64,000 nucleotides of DNA from Periconia sp. R9002. Its lineage: Eukaryota > Ascomycota > Dothideomycetes > Pleosporales > Periconiaceae. This document shows, one piece after another, positions 35,301 through 45,254 of this stretch. The notes beneath the pieces were generated by a model. That model was given only the letters and a program-made list of their open reading frames with translations, was not told the origin of the DNA and searched no databases. The position numbers were made by a program, and so were the translations under genes. Location: positions 558,001 through 622,000 of the forward strand of contig JAMAHW010000007.1 of the NCBI GenBank assembly GCA_023627715.1. The letters run 5' to 3'. Numbering within the stretch: position 1 is the stretch's first letter; every line of letters starts with the position of its first letter.

Positions 35301-35614
35301 AGTACGAAATTTGTCGTGGGACAACGAGAAGTTTGAGCGACGGTGTACTCACAACTGGTAAAGCCAGCTGCTTTGATCTTTTCCAACAAATCCTCCCAGA
35401 CTTCAGGAACTGGAATCCTCCAGTAGTGCAGCTCGCCTGAGAAGACGAACAGCCTCTCCCCATTTATCTTGAAACTGTAATGATCCCACTGCACCACCTT
35501 ATTAAGGCCGTTATCATGAAGCGGCCATTGGCCTACATCGCCATTTGTCTGACCACAAGACCCCAATAAAAGAGCCGATAGCGTTAGCCACGACAGGGGA
35601 TGCAAAGCCCACAT
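32373..35614 (-). CDS. Secreted beta-galactosidase, glycoside hydrolase family 35
   Basis: Model: complement of 32373..33601, 33661..34451, 34502..35261, 35353..35614; 3042 nt and 1013 aa, the usual size of fungal LacA-type enzymes. The ATG at 35614 opens a signal peptide ([22 protein letters not shown]). The catalytic barrel contains [57 protein letters not shown] (acid/base Glu near 197) and [14 protein letters not shown] (nucleophile Glu near 297). MMYGGTNWG is a further family signature. The C-terminal part has jelly-roll blocks such as [16 protein letters not shown] and [14 protein letters not shown]. It should release galactose from plant galactans or xyloglucan outside the cell. The last intron has a GAAG acceptor. 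Confidence 0.93.
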
Positions 35615-36513
35615 CCTTGGAGGGATTGGCTCGAATTGCAACGGGTATGGGGTGAGAGAAGGTTTGTATAGCGACGCTGTGCTAAAAACATTGGATTAGA
35701 AAGGCCATACTTGTCTTCGTATATGTACTTTGTGTCGCTGGGAGCTTTTAGCCTCGGAGCCGGTATAGCGACGACATGCATGTAAGTACTAGCAGCTTAG
35801 CCCATCTAACGATATGCAGGATATTTACCGCTCTAGCTTCTGCGTACCTGACATTGAAGCTCTAGTGTTCTGGAAGTATACCATTCGGAAGGAAGGATTT
35901 GCATCGAAGGATGATATTCGTGCCCTGCAAGTTTCGAACACCATCTGATAATAAACCAATACATTGATACAAGCCGATTCATGTTCAATTTTCTCGATTA
36001 CTAAAGCATGTCCTCTGAGAATGTTTTATGAACATGTCCTTATCCAAATCGCGAAGCATGGCTGTGCAGGAAGTCCAGTCCTGCGGCATCGTCATGATTC
36101 CGGGGAGATGACGGCTGACATGTGGGGTAGCAGTCTAGCAAGTATCTGATCCTAGACGCAAGCAGATGCTTAAATTGGTGGAAGATTGACGGTGGGGAGG
36201 AACCGGGAAAATTCGAAGGAGTGCGGCAAGGGCAAAAACCCCCAAGTCCAAGGCTCGGAGTAAATGGAACCGATTTGTCGGTTCTTGGGAGCACTGCACA
36301 CTCGTGGAATAGCGCCTTGGTTAAGAGTTGAGCAGAGTGGGAAAACTTTGGGCATCCAGAAGGAGACACAGACATATTTTTATTCAATCCACACGCATTC
36401 ATGGAAGCTTTCAGTTTAGGTCATGTTTTGCGGCGATACAGCGAATGAATTTAACGCAAAGAAAAAAGATCACTGCTTCACTATGGTATACCCTCTTAGC
36501 TACATATAGGTGT
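35615..36513. other. Intergenic, no gene seen
   Basis: Upstream region of the beta-galactosidase gene, followed by the 3' flank of tRNA-Lys. No supported ORF. Confidence 0.5.
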
Positions 36514-36535
36514 GAAAAAAAAATACAAAAAGAAA
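36514..36535 (-). terminator. Pol III terminator of tRNA-Lys
   Basis: On the minus strand, two T runs of five and nine bases follow the tRNA 3' end within 7 to 28 bases. This is a normal RNA polymerase III stop. Confidence 0.75.
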
Positions 36536-36541
36536 GTTTGT

Positions 36542-36709
36542 AGCCCGATGCGGGGGTCTGGTAAACTGTTAGTTTGTGTTGTGATTCGAACCGCGCACCA
36601 GTTGTATGAACTTACCGAACCCGCAACCTTGAGATTGCTTAAATCAATCGTTTTCTGAGAAAGTGATCTCTATAAGAGTCTCACGCTCTACCGATTGAGC
36701 TAACCAGGC
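36542..36709 (-). tRNA. tRNA-Lys(CUU) with two intervening sequences
   Basis: Read on the minus strand, the gene has acceptor GCCTGGT, D-stem GCTC/GAGC, anticodon stem TGAGA/TCTCA with loop CTCTTAA (anticodon CTT), and T-stem GCGGG/CCCGC. The 3' acceptor strand is ATCGGGC with discriminator T. All seven acceptor pairs form, two as G-U wobbles. A 37-nt intron (36636-36672) sits after position 37, the standard place. A second 58-nt insert (36558-36615) splits the T-loop between positions 57 and 58. Together, 73 + 37 + 58 nt make exactly the 168 bp. An A box (TTAGCTCAATCGG) is intact; the B box is interrupted in the T-arm but a copy, GGTTCGAATCA, lies in the second insert. A TATATA-like element lies about 36-43 bp upstream and a T-rich terminator follows. 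It looks functional rather than decayed. Confidence 0.88.
36558..36615 (-). other. 58-nt spliceosome-like insert in the T-loop of tRNA-Lys
   Basis: On the minus strand it begins GTAAGT, has ACTAAC 11-15 bases before its end and finishes TTTACCAG, matching fungal pre-mRNA intron signals. Its ends can also pair (GGTAAGTT with AGTTTACC, counting one exon base). It contains a Pol III B-box match at about 36582-36592. Its exact excision restores TTCGACC, a standard T-loop. Confidence 0.8.
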
Positions 36710-36978
36710 TAGTGAATTGATGAGAGAATTTGGCTTTGTTCATAATATATAGCAAGAAAAAATTGGTTATTCACTTGAGGTGAGACGAATGTGGAAACGA
36801 ATGGTGCGAACATTTTGCATGTCAGCTGAATGTGCGGGAGTTCGGTGGCTAGTGCTCGCGTGCGTCTCCACAGTCAGGCCCCGGTAAAATAGGAACTGAG
36901 CCACTCGCGAGTCATAGCTCCGAACTTTCTTTCACTTCGCGAGCGTCTACCAACATCCGACACAACCCCGCCGCAAAC

Positions 36979-38336
36979 ATGGCGGACGAGGATGAAGACG
37001 TACCGAATCTACAGGCGCAAGATGCGGAGGAAATTGAAGATGAAGAAGGCGGCCAAGAGTACTTGCGCACATTGAATAAACTAGCGTAACCAGCCCGACG
37101 AATGTCCCATGCGTTTACAGTCAATGCTAATTCAGAGGTAGAGGCACGCCGCAGAACATCAGTTCCCTGAGTCTTCCCAAGCGCGGTGAGAAGGACTTCG
37201 AATCACATTCTACTCAGCTTCAAGTGTCGACCCTCGAGACCTCGCGCGCGGCAATGCACAGCGTTCTTTCCTGGCAGCGCACACATACCGTGAAGAACCA
37301 TGTGATCGCCATGTACCATGAAGCCTCGAACATGGCTTTTGTGGAAAAAGTGAAGACTTCGCTGTTCAATACAATGGGTCGATCGAAAGGGGGACAGGAA
37401 TGGCTGTTACCGGAGGAAGCCCTGTTCATGATCGAACGTGGGAGCTTAGACTGCCGGTGGCCGGTGAACACAGACGAGCACGAAGAGGAGGAGGAAAATG
37501 GGGGAAAGAAATTCGACATGCGATTGGGAGCCCCTATGAGTTTGCAAGGTGCCTATGCAGCCTTCCTGGGGTTTGAGGGCGGCGTTGGAGGAAAGCTGAC
37601 TATGGAGATGTATATTGTATATGCGGGATTGAAAAGAGCTGGCTATGTGGTCTTTCGACATGGAGATTGGGACGATGACCGCGCTGGATTAGAACATCTA
37701 TCTCCTGCAACCTCGGAAAAAGACACGGGACCGGGACTCATATCCCGCTTCTTCGCGCATCTCTGGCGGCGCATCACGCAGCCGATAACCACCATTCCCG
37801 CCGCAAACCTAGCCTTCGGGCCGCTCATCAAACCCGGTCTATACAGATCCCATGCCGACATTTACCGCCTCCTACACTTGATCCCTGCACACACCAAATA
37901 CACTCCACCGCACTTCATCCTCCCGCCCGACCCATCCAATCCCTACCGCATCCACTTCAACGTCTGGAAAACGTCCGGCAGCCAGAAATTCCGCAAGGCG
38001 AATCGCCCCCCACCTGATTTCCGCATCTGCGTCGTCAACGCTCGCGAGACTTCCATACCGACGGCAGCACAGCTGAATGACCTCTTGGCCACGGTGCCCG
38101 ACGACCCACCGCCGTCGACGAGCACCAACATCTTCCAGAAATTGAAGCACGGGAAACGCAATGCCATCCTTGCAATCGTGGATAACGGGATTCCGAGCTA
38201 CCTGACGCTAACAGATGCATCGTTTTCCGAGGAGAAGGTATATGAGAGGGGTGTGAAGGCGGGGAGGGGGAAAGGAGGTGGGAGAGGAAGAGGTGGTGCT
38301 CGAGGTCGGGGAAGAGGAAGAGGCCGAGGCAAATGA
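36979..38336 (+). CDS. sen54: tRNA-splicing endonuclease subunit Sen54
   Basis: Structural subunit of the SEN complex (Sen2, Sen15, Sen34, Sen54), which cuts introns out of pre-tRNAs. Exons 36979..37085 and 37136..38336 give 435 aa; the intron has GTAACC, TGCTAAT and CAG. After an acidic start (MADEDEDVPNLQAQ), LPKRGEKDFESHSTQLQ is the conserved entry of the Sen54 N-terminal domain. WLLPEEALFMIERGSLDCRW (about 125-144) is its hallmark. MSLQGAYAAFLG and YIVYAGLKRAGYVVFRHG continue the domain. The C-terminal part (FNVWKTSGSQKFRKANRPPPDFRICVVNARETSIPT) corresponds to the nuclease-like fold. The last 25-30 residues are almost only Gly and Arg (an RG-rich tail), which I do not expect in the family. 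The gene is divergent from the doubly interrupted tRNA-Lys, 269 bp away. Confidence 0.9.
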
Positions 38337-39068
38337 AGCGCATGGTCTCAATTTGTGATGCACGCTAGAATGACGCTGTATCACTAAAAAACCATACCGA
38401 ATCACAGTATGCTGCACAAAGACCATCATCATGGTCGTCCTTCGCGATCAAGAGTTCGATGCGGCAGTCGGAAACACTACAAACACGATCTCGCTGATAA
38501 GCAAGTGGTGCATCAACCTGGCATTCGACATTCTTGTCGAAATGGAAGCTAGAGACGCAATCACACATCGTCAAAGGCGAAATGATAGTTTCGGACGAGA
38601 TACCCAGAGGTCTCAGACACACTGGATGTATGTCAGATGGCATCTCTAACACCTCACTCCGGTATACTACAAGGAGCTTGGAAGATGATGAAACAACGTT
38701 GTATGTATCGGCGAAACGATGGTTATGTATTTACGCGGGTGTAAGGAAAATCTACATAGTGATTGAAGGAGTTTGTGGTACTGCGATGCCCGGCAAAAAA
38801 AAAAAAAAGAAAAAAAAAGTTTAATACGACCTATATCCATATTCACTGAATTTGCGTAATCGTTGTGCAGTGGGAGGGGAGGATTTCTCACGACTTATTT
38901 CAAAGGTAGTAAAGTCGATTCTTGTAGTTGCATAGGGTGGGGAGTCGTAAACCTCCATACATAACCACCATCATCATCTCCAACTAGGTATGTACAAGAA
39001 GAAAATCCAGTGAGAATTCCCCATAAATCATTATCTCCCTTATGAGAACAGCCATACTCAGCATTCCC
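38337..39068. other. Intergenic with A-rich tract
   Basis: 3' flanks of two convergent genes. An A-rich tract (two A runs broken by one G) lies at 38795-38818. No supported ORF. Confidence 0.5.
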
Positions 39069-39578
39069 TCAACCCTCCCATACATCCTCCCAATCTTCAA
39101 CCATATCCTCCTCGTCCATCTCCTCTCCCTCATCCTCATCCATTTCCTCGTCCTCACCCCCCTCTCCTTCTCCTCCTTCTTCTTCCTCTTCCTCTTCGTC
39201 CTCCCATCGCCTCTCACCATCCCCATCGCGACCATAAACCCAGTACTCGCTGAACCCATACCCGGTACAAGTCTGACGCAATTGAGACACGTCGCTGGGA
39301 TCTGCCGGGTCAAGCGGGTACCCTTCCAGGTGGAGGACTGGCTGTTTGCCCTCCTGCTCGTCTTCTTCTTCGTCCTCTTCGTCGATGTCGTCGTCGTCGT
39401 CTTGCTCAGAGGTAGAGGAGGAGGAGGAGGAGGAGGAGGATGAGGACGGGGCAGGATGGGGGGTTCTTGGTGGCTTGGGTGGTGGGGGAGGCATACCTTG
39501 TTGTTTGTTGGTGTTGTTGTTGATGCTTGTGGCTTTGGGGTTGGGGCAGGTGTTGTGGTGGCGCTGAGGCTGGGTCAT
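39069..39578 (-). CDS. Hypothetical acidic low-complexity protein
   Basis: 169 codons from an ATG at 39578, intronless. The order is a Gln/Asn-rich start, a Pro run, a Ser run, an Asp/Glu tract, one ordinary stretch (QPVLHLEGYPLDPADPSDVSQLRQTCTGYGFSEYWVYGRDGDGERRWED) and a long Glu/Asp/Gly tail. The ordinary stretch reads like real protein and supports coding. The antisense frame is also open but encodes only complementary low-complexity repeats. Function unknown. Confidence 0.5.
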   Translation of the reverse strand: MTQPQRHHNTCPNPKATSINNNTNKQQGMPPPPPKPPRTPHPAPSSSSSSSSSSSTSEQDDDDDIDEEDEEEDEQEGKQPVLHLEGYPLDPADPSDVSQLRQTCTGYGFSEYWVYGRDGDGERRWEDEEEEEEEGGEGEGGEDEEMDEDEGEEMDEEDMVEDWEDVWEG

Positions 39579-40743
39579 TGTGGTATTTTTTCGATGGGAT
39601 GTATTTTTTTGTAGAAATAAGAGACGTTGGTGCTGATGTGTGAGGAGTGGAGGCGATGTTGATATCGGACAGATGAGCTTGTGTGAAACCTTTTGTTGGT
39701 AGAGTAGAGAAATATAGTCCTGGTGGGCGCTGAAAGTGGCAGTGGAAATGGTGTGCAGGAGACGAGATTGTGGGGATGATGGAGAAGTGGCTATTTAAAT
39801 AGTAGACAACTCAAGGTGAAGGGCGGTGCGGTGTTGATGATCGAAGTTGAGGTGACACCAGATAATGAAGTGGAGTTAGTTGGACAATTGGTAGTATTGT
39901 CGAGCTGCTGAAAAGAATTGTTTATTCTCTCGATCTCTTATTCGTGTTGCGCTATTGATCAACTTATTCAGCTTCACCCATCTTTTCTATCGACTGACCT
40001 TGATTGCTACTAGGGATATTTGCTATATGGCACAGGCCTTATTGATAGTCACTGTTTGCTCGTCAAGGAAATTGAGTTGAAAAAAAAAGGAAAATCGGAG
40101 GGTGATACGTATTGTGCGCAGAACAACCAGTAAATGTAATGGTGGTAGACACTTTAAATAGTACGAATACTACCTAGGCTGCCTAGGCCCAGTTCAAAAC
40201 AGTGTTTTATAAAGGTGGTGACGATACCCAGGGTAGCAATACTCTGTGAGAATCAGTTGAAATTTCAATTGAAATTTCGTAAAGGTGGTGATAAGTAGAT
40301 TTAGCCATTTCATAAAATATGGAAATGGCAGACTACGACGTAACGAACGGACGTTGAATTAGACCCCGATATCGCTTGCAGAAGATGAGTGAATGACGAG
40401 AGTAGGGAGCGTTTGATTCTCAAAACTATTCCGTTTTTACGGATTTCCGAATGCTGATGCGCAGCGAGCATGCCAACGCAGCACTTTCTCCTTTCCGTTT
40501 GCGATTGTTGGTGGGCATGAACTCTGTAGTATCAGTTAAGGCTTCCTGCGCTTACACTTGTCGGGGCAGTTATGTACAGAATGACTTTTTTGAGCGAGCC
40601 AAAGCTATGACCATTGACCTTTGTATCTCGAACGTAGTTTGATTGCACGGGTCTGGCAGTATATACAAAACAATAATTGATCCGCCCACGCTTCCTACAT
40701 ACTTTCTTCCACTATGTCTCGTTATATACAGCACCAAGATATC
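39579..40743. other. Intergenic, contains a 20-bp perfect palindrome
   Basis: Upstream of the acidic ORF and downstream of the transporter. It contains GAAATTTCAATTGAAATTTC at 40259-40278, and AAAGGTGGTG occurs twice (about 40211 and 40281) on either side of it. No supported ORF. Confidence 0.55.
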
Positions 40744-43700
40744 CTATGAAGCGGTGACAAGAACGTAACTGTTCAAAAGTTAGTCTCTTGAGCATGAAAG
40801 ATTGGTGAAATGTAGTACGTACGAGGTAATCGCATCCATTCTCTCCTTGGTTAGCTTTAGTCCAACTTTGAGAAGTTCAGAAGCAACATCAGGGTGCTGT
40901 TGCTCGAGCTCTTTGTACTTCTGACGCGTGAGAAGCCAGGCCACTGAATCATTCTCGACTGCTACAGTCCTAAACACAAACAGTCAGTTCTCACCACCCA
41001 AAACATATTAGCAACTTAGATACTCACCCTGTCCGATCTGTCTCTGAGAAGAATGGAAGCTCTCCACACGTTGTACCCGGCAGTATGACTTCATAGTAGT
41101 TTCCTTGTTCGAGCTCATACTCTGCCCGGAAGCGCCCTTTTTCCAGAATGTAAAAGCCATTCGGCTCATCGCCGCGTGAATATAGCACCGTTCCCGCCGC
41201 ATACTCTTTCCGCTCAAAGTAGGATGCTGCCATGTGCCAAAAGTCTTCGTTCTTAGTCGATACATCTTCGAATGTTTGGAGCATAATTTTGATGGGCTGT
41301 GAGAAATTCTTCCACTTTGAGGGCAGCAGGATTACGGATTTGTCCTGGTCGGATTCCTCGAAAGATCCAGAATGACTACCCTGCTCACGGAATGTTGAGG
41401 CGGCAGCCAGATAACGCGCACCTCGCCGCGGCGAAGCAAAACCTGGGTCCAATGCACCAAATCCAAGCGATGAAGTAGGTGAGTCTGAAATTTCTCCCTC
41501 ATTAGAGCTGGATGTAGTATTACTGATAGATTTTGGTGGAGTGGCCTGTCGTTTGCGAGGCGGCGAGTTGCAATGCTTGTAAAAAATCTCCAATAACTCG
41601 TTTTCACAGCCTTCCAACGCAGTATTCAAGTCTTCAAAGACCTGTGGCGGAGGGCAGGCCTCATCTCCTCTTTCTTCGTCAAGTAAACCCACATTTTGGA
41701 GGGCTTGTCCGACCTTGGTTGTGAAAGATATTCCGGATATAATCATCTTGACGTCCCTGCGATTCAGAATTCGATTGATGCGTTGGAATCCCTCCGAGCT
41801 AGAAAAGTCAACATCGGCGACATGAGAAAAGTCGACGATGATGAAGCTGATCGGCTGTTTCTGGAATGTGTCTTCTTCGATTAGAGAACGCATGTACTCT
41901 TCGACGGACACGATGGTACCGAAGAACAGAAAACCGCTGAGTTTGATCACCCGTATTTGACCTCGTACTTTGTTGAGATAACGGCGATCGGCACGAGGAC
42001 GTCGCACGGTCGATTCGGCAACTTCGCCGCTATAAGTTGCCCTGACAGCTGAGACGCGTGATGATTGGACGACATAACTGACGCAGGCAAGAACGATCCC
42101 GACGAAAATACCCACAACAAAATCGTAGACGCCCATGACAAGAACGATGGCAAGAATAGTGAGGTACTCTAGCTTATGGCATTTGCCAAAGGTGTCCCAG
42201 ACAGCTTCCTCCATGAGCTCAATGCCAAGCAAGAATATCAAAGCGCCAACAAGGCAGATGGGAATATATCCGATCATGGCTGGCCCTGCTATCCAAACTC
42301 CAGTGGTTGCGGCAGCAAGCAAGCCGCCAGCGAGTCGACTGTCCCCACCATTGTCAATGAACATGATACTGTTGGCATATACAAGATAGTTCTGCCATGA
42401 TTAGCCATACGACAAGTGTTAGGAGTGTTGGGAACATACCTGAATGCTGCCGACACATCCCGAGATGGTGTTCGAGATGCCGTGCGCAATCAGTTCGCGA
42501 TTAACATTAACATTATCCTCTTTGACGGCAGCTCCAAGAGCGGGCACATTAATAGGCACATGAATAATGCCGAAGAAAGAAAGAGCAAACATGGTGGGGA
42601 TTGTGCTAACAAGAGCCACCCCATCGATCTGACTGAATTCTGCGAATTTTTGTTAGCGACGTCACGCATAGACTGATTTCGAAACTTACTAAAATATGAG
42701 TAAAACCTATAAAATGGGACGCCAGCTTCTGGTTGTTCGAATATCCATCCTGCGTTACGGACAGGCTCCAAATCCAAACGTAGGATACCCTTGACGATGA
42801 TGTAGAAAACAGCAAAAACACCGATAAAGAAGGCAGGAAGAACAACCGGGCTTTTGATGTACCGTCGCATGACTAAAATCACAATAGCTAGAAACAAAGG
42901 TAACATCCACAATGCTACAGTGTCCTTGGCAAACAATTTGTGTAGCGTCGCCATATCGTAATTCAAATTCCCCTCAATGCGTGCTGATACCTCGATTCCG
43001 GTGACAATCAAGAAAAACCCCACGCCTCCGATGCAGCCAATCAGGATATGTCGAGGGAAGAAGCTCACTAGGTTTCCTAGCTTGAAGCCACCGAGTGCAA
43101 GGAAAATGAGCCCAGTGACGATGGAACTCAAACAATACGACGTTATCGTTGTAGCCATGATAGCTTCCGCGCTCTGCCCTTTCATTTTTGCCATGATGGA
43201 GTATGCCATCTTGTGGAAGAATGGCACTACCTCAATCATTTCGGACCCTACGCCTCCTCGAAAGACCGATAGGCCAAACGAATAGGACAGCTGCGCGACA
43301 ATGCAGCTGACGAAGAAAATAGAAATACCATCAGGACCCGTTTGACTGAATATTGGGCTCCCGAGAGGAAACAGAATATAACCGTAGGAGAGAGCATCGA
43401 GAATGTTGAGCAGCAATCCGAGGAAAACGGCCGATGACATCTGCAGGCTTGCCACGAGTCCTTTCGCAACAGCATCCTTGGTGTAATTGTTCGGATTCGT
43501 TGCTGACCGTCGGAGTCGTATCAGGTGCTCATGGCCTGCGGCGATTGATTGCTTAATTCGGCCCTCGAAGCCCCGAGAGCTTGGTGAAGAGGCGAAAAAG
43601 CCATTGTGCTTGGGTAGAGAGTGCGTTCGACTGAGCCTGGTCTTGGGGAGGAGCGGAGTTTCTTCGTTATCATCAACAATGATTTCCGGGAGTGAGGAGG

Positions 43701-44232
43701 AAGGCAGCTGCGAAAAGGTGCCGGAGCCGGGGTGCCCAGCTCGCCTTTCAGGTCCAATTACGGTTTCGGGGCTCTCGGGCTCCTCATCTATTGTGATAGT
43801 TTCCGCATCATACGAGTCCAGCGACGACCGCCCCTCTGGATCTGTGGGTGTTGCACGCCGTGAGGAAGCAAAGTCCGAATCCACCGCACTTGTTCTCCTC
43901 CGCGGGCCCTGGTAGGCCTCTGATTCTAGCGCATATGACGCAAGCTCCTGTGTTCTTTCCCTTACGCCATGCGATGAGTACTGAGGGGCCTCGGCGGCGG
44001 ACGACGATGCCTGGTGGGCAAAGGACCGAATGGGGTTTCGTTGGGAGTATGAAGAAGACAGAATGCCGGAGGTGTTGGCTGAGGCTCGAATTGGGCGCGA
44101 TCGGGGTACTGTGTTAGAGCCGTGGTCGTCTTGCTGCTCGAATTCGGCATCGGTGACGGTGTCGTTGGTAAAAGGAAGGTGATTGTGCGCAGAGCTGTAC
44201 TCTTCGCGACGCGGAAGTAGACGCGAGGGCAT
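40744..44232 (-). CDS. SulP-family vacuolar-type transporter with STAS and cyclic-nucleotide-binding-like domains
   Basis: Model: complement of 40744..40768, 40823..40969, 41028..42391, 42440..42639, 42690..44232 (1092 aa, in frame). A Ser-rich cytosolic N-terminus of about 250 residues ends with [19 protein letters not shown], which contains an acidic dileucine-like sorting motif. The SulP core starts at about 265 ([32 protein letters not shown]) and runs through 10 or more membrane segments. A STAS domain follows ([26 protein letters not shown] ... [23 protein letters not shown]), then a cNMP-binding-like fold ([35 protein letters not shown] ... [23 protein letters not shown]). This order matches yeast YGR125W/Vsb1, linked to vacuolar storage of basic amino acids. 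A sulfate permease role is therefore less likely. Confidence 0.9.
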
Positions 44233-45254
44233 GTTGGATATGGAGACGTGTATTAGCCAAGGAAAACAACTAGTTACAAAGAATACACCAGAGCTGGCAT
44301 CCTAAGGGTCCAGATGAGTACCACTGTAGCGTGGGCTTGGAACGAATTGGAGAAGATGGCGGCGGTGGGTAGGCAAATTATAGTGGGAAGAGACTGCTTG
44401 ATAGGCAATGGCCATACGCCGGCCGACTGGTCAACTAATTCCCCAGTAGGTCTAGGCAAATGGTGAACGGAGCACGGTATGGCATTGGGCTATCGAAGCA
44501 TGATAGTCCAAGTGGGCATGCATCTAAAAACGGCTGGGATGCATGGGTGAGGTGAAATTTTTGTTGACATGCTTGCTTCCTGTCTGTCCGAGCACCAGAG
44601 TTCGCTCCTCCCGCCCACCCCAGCTTCATGCGTCATTCGCCAAGGCCAGCCCTATCGCCGTTGGAGACTTGACAACACCCCAAGCGTGTACAGCAGAGGC
44701 TTGCGTACTACAACACCGCGACAATTGCTCATGATTTGCACCCATTGCGAGCAATCGCACCACGCGCTCCATGGATAACGACAAACATTTGGCGACTGCA
44801 CGTACATGTGAATTGACCTCAGCTGCATGACACCCACTCTACTTTTTTAGCGAATAACGCCACCGCCGCACTGCTCCGCAAATCACCATAACAAAAACTC
44901 CCAGTCCTCCTGTCCACGAGAGAGCGGGATGCTTTGGATCATTCCACCTCAATTGCTGTCTACCAACCAGATCGCCAATCTTCATCCCGTTTATCCTCCA
45001 CCACCCGGCTGTCACCATCCCTGCTTCTAAACCCCCGCGTGGTTCGCAATGGGTGGGGCGGGGAACGGTTAAGTTCCATATGGTTTGCGATGTGCATCGT
45101 GCATGACCATGGCATTCTGTCATTCGTACAAGTAACATATCCGAGACCGGACGCACAGCTCCGTTTGCGGGAGCCTACAGCTCGCTCAGGCACATGGTCA
45201 TTGTATAGGCTCAGTTGTGACGGCTTTGCAGCCATCGTACCTTTGTAGCAAGGT
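44233..45254. other. Intergenic between the transporter and PSF1
   Basis: About 1 kb holding the transporter promoter and the PSF1 3' flank. The only candidate is the small ORF listed separately. Confidence 0.45.
44839..45138 (-). CDS. Possible small membrane protein (weak)
   Basis: 99-codon frame just downstream of PSF1. Its end (RWNDPKHPALSWTGGLGVFVMVICGAVRRWRYSLKK) reads like natural protein: a short hydrophobic segment followed by a basic tail. I do not recognise it, and the N-terminal half is unconvincing. It could equally be PSF1 3' UTR. Confidence 0.25.
   Translation of the reverse strand: MLLVRMTECHGHARCTSQTIWNLTVPRPTHCEPRGGLEAGMVTAGWWRINGMKIGDLVGRQQLRWNDPKHPALSWTGGLGVFVMVICGAVRRWRYSLKK

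Noticed and set aside
36542..36709. Reading the tRNA-Lys locus as a degenerate pseudogene
   Set aside because: After removal of the two inserts every stem is paired, the identity bases are present, and A box, upstream TATA-like element and terminator are intact. A decayed copy would not keep all of these.
38795..38818. A-rich tract as a retroposon tail
   Set aside because: No target-site duplication or retroposon body next to it; a simple homopolymer tract is sufficient.
39042..39443. Plus-strand ORF opposite the acidic protein
   Set aside because: It is the complement of Ser/Glu/Asp codon runs and gives only hydrophobic low-complexity repeats.
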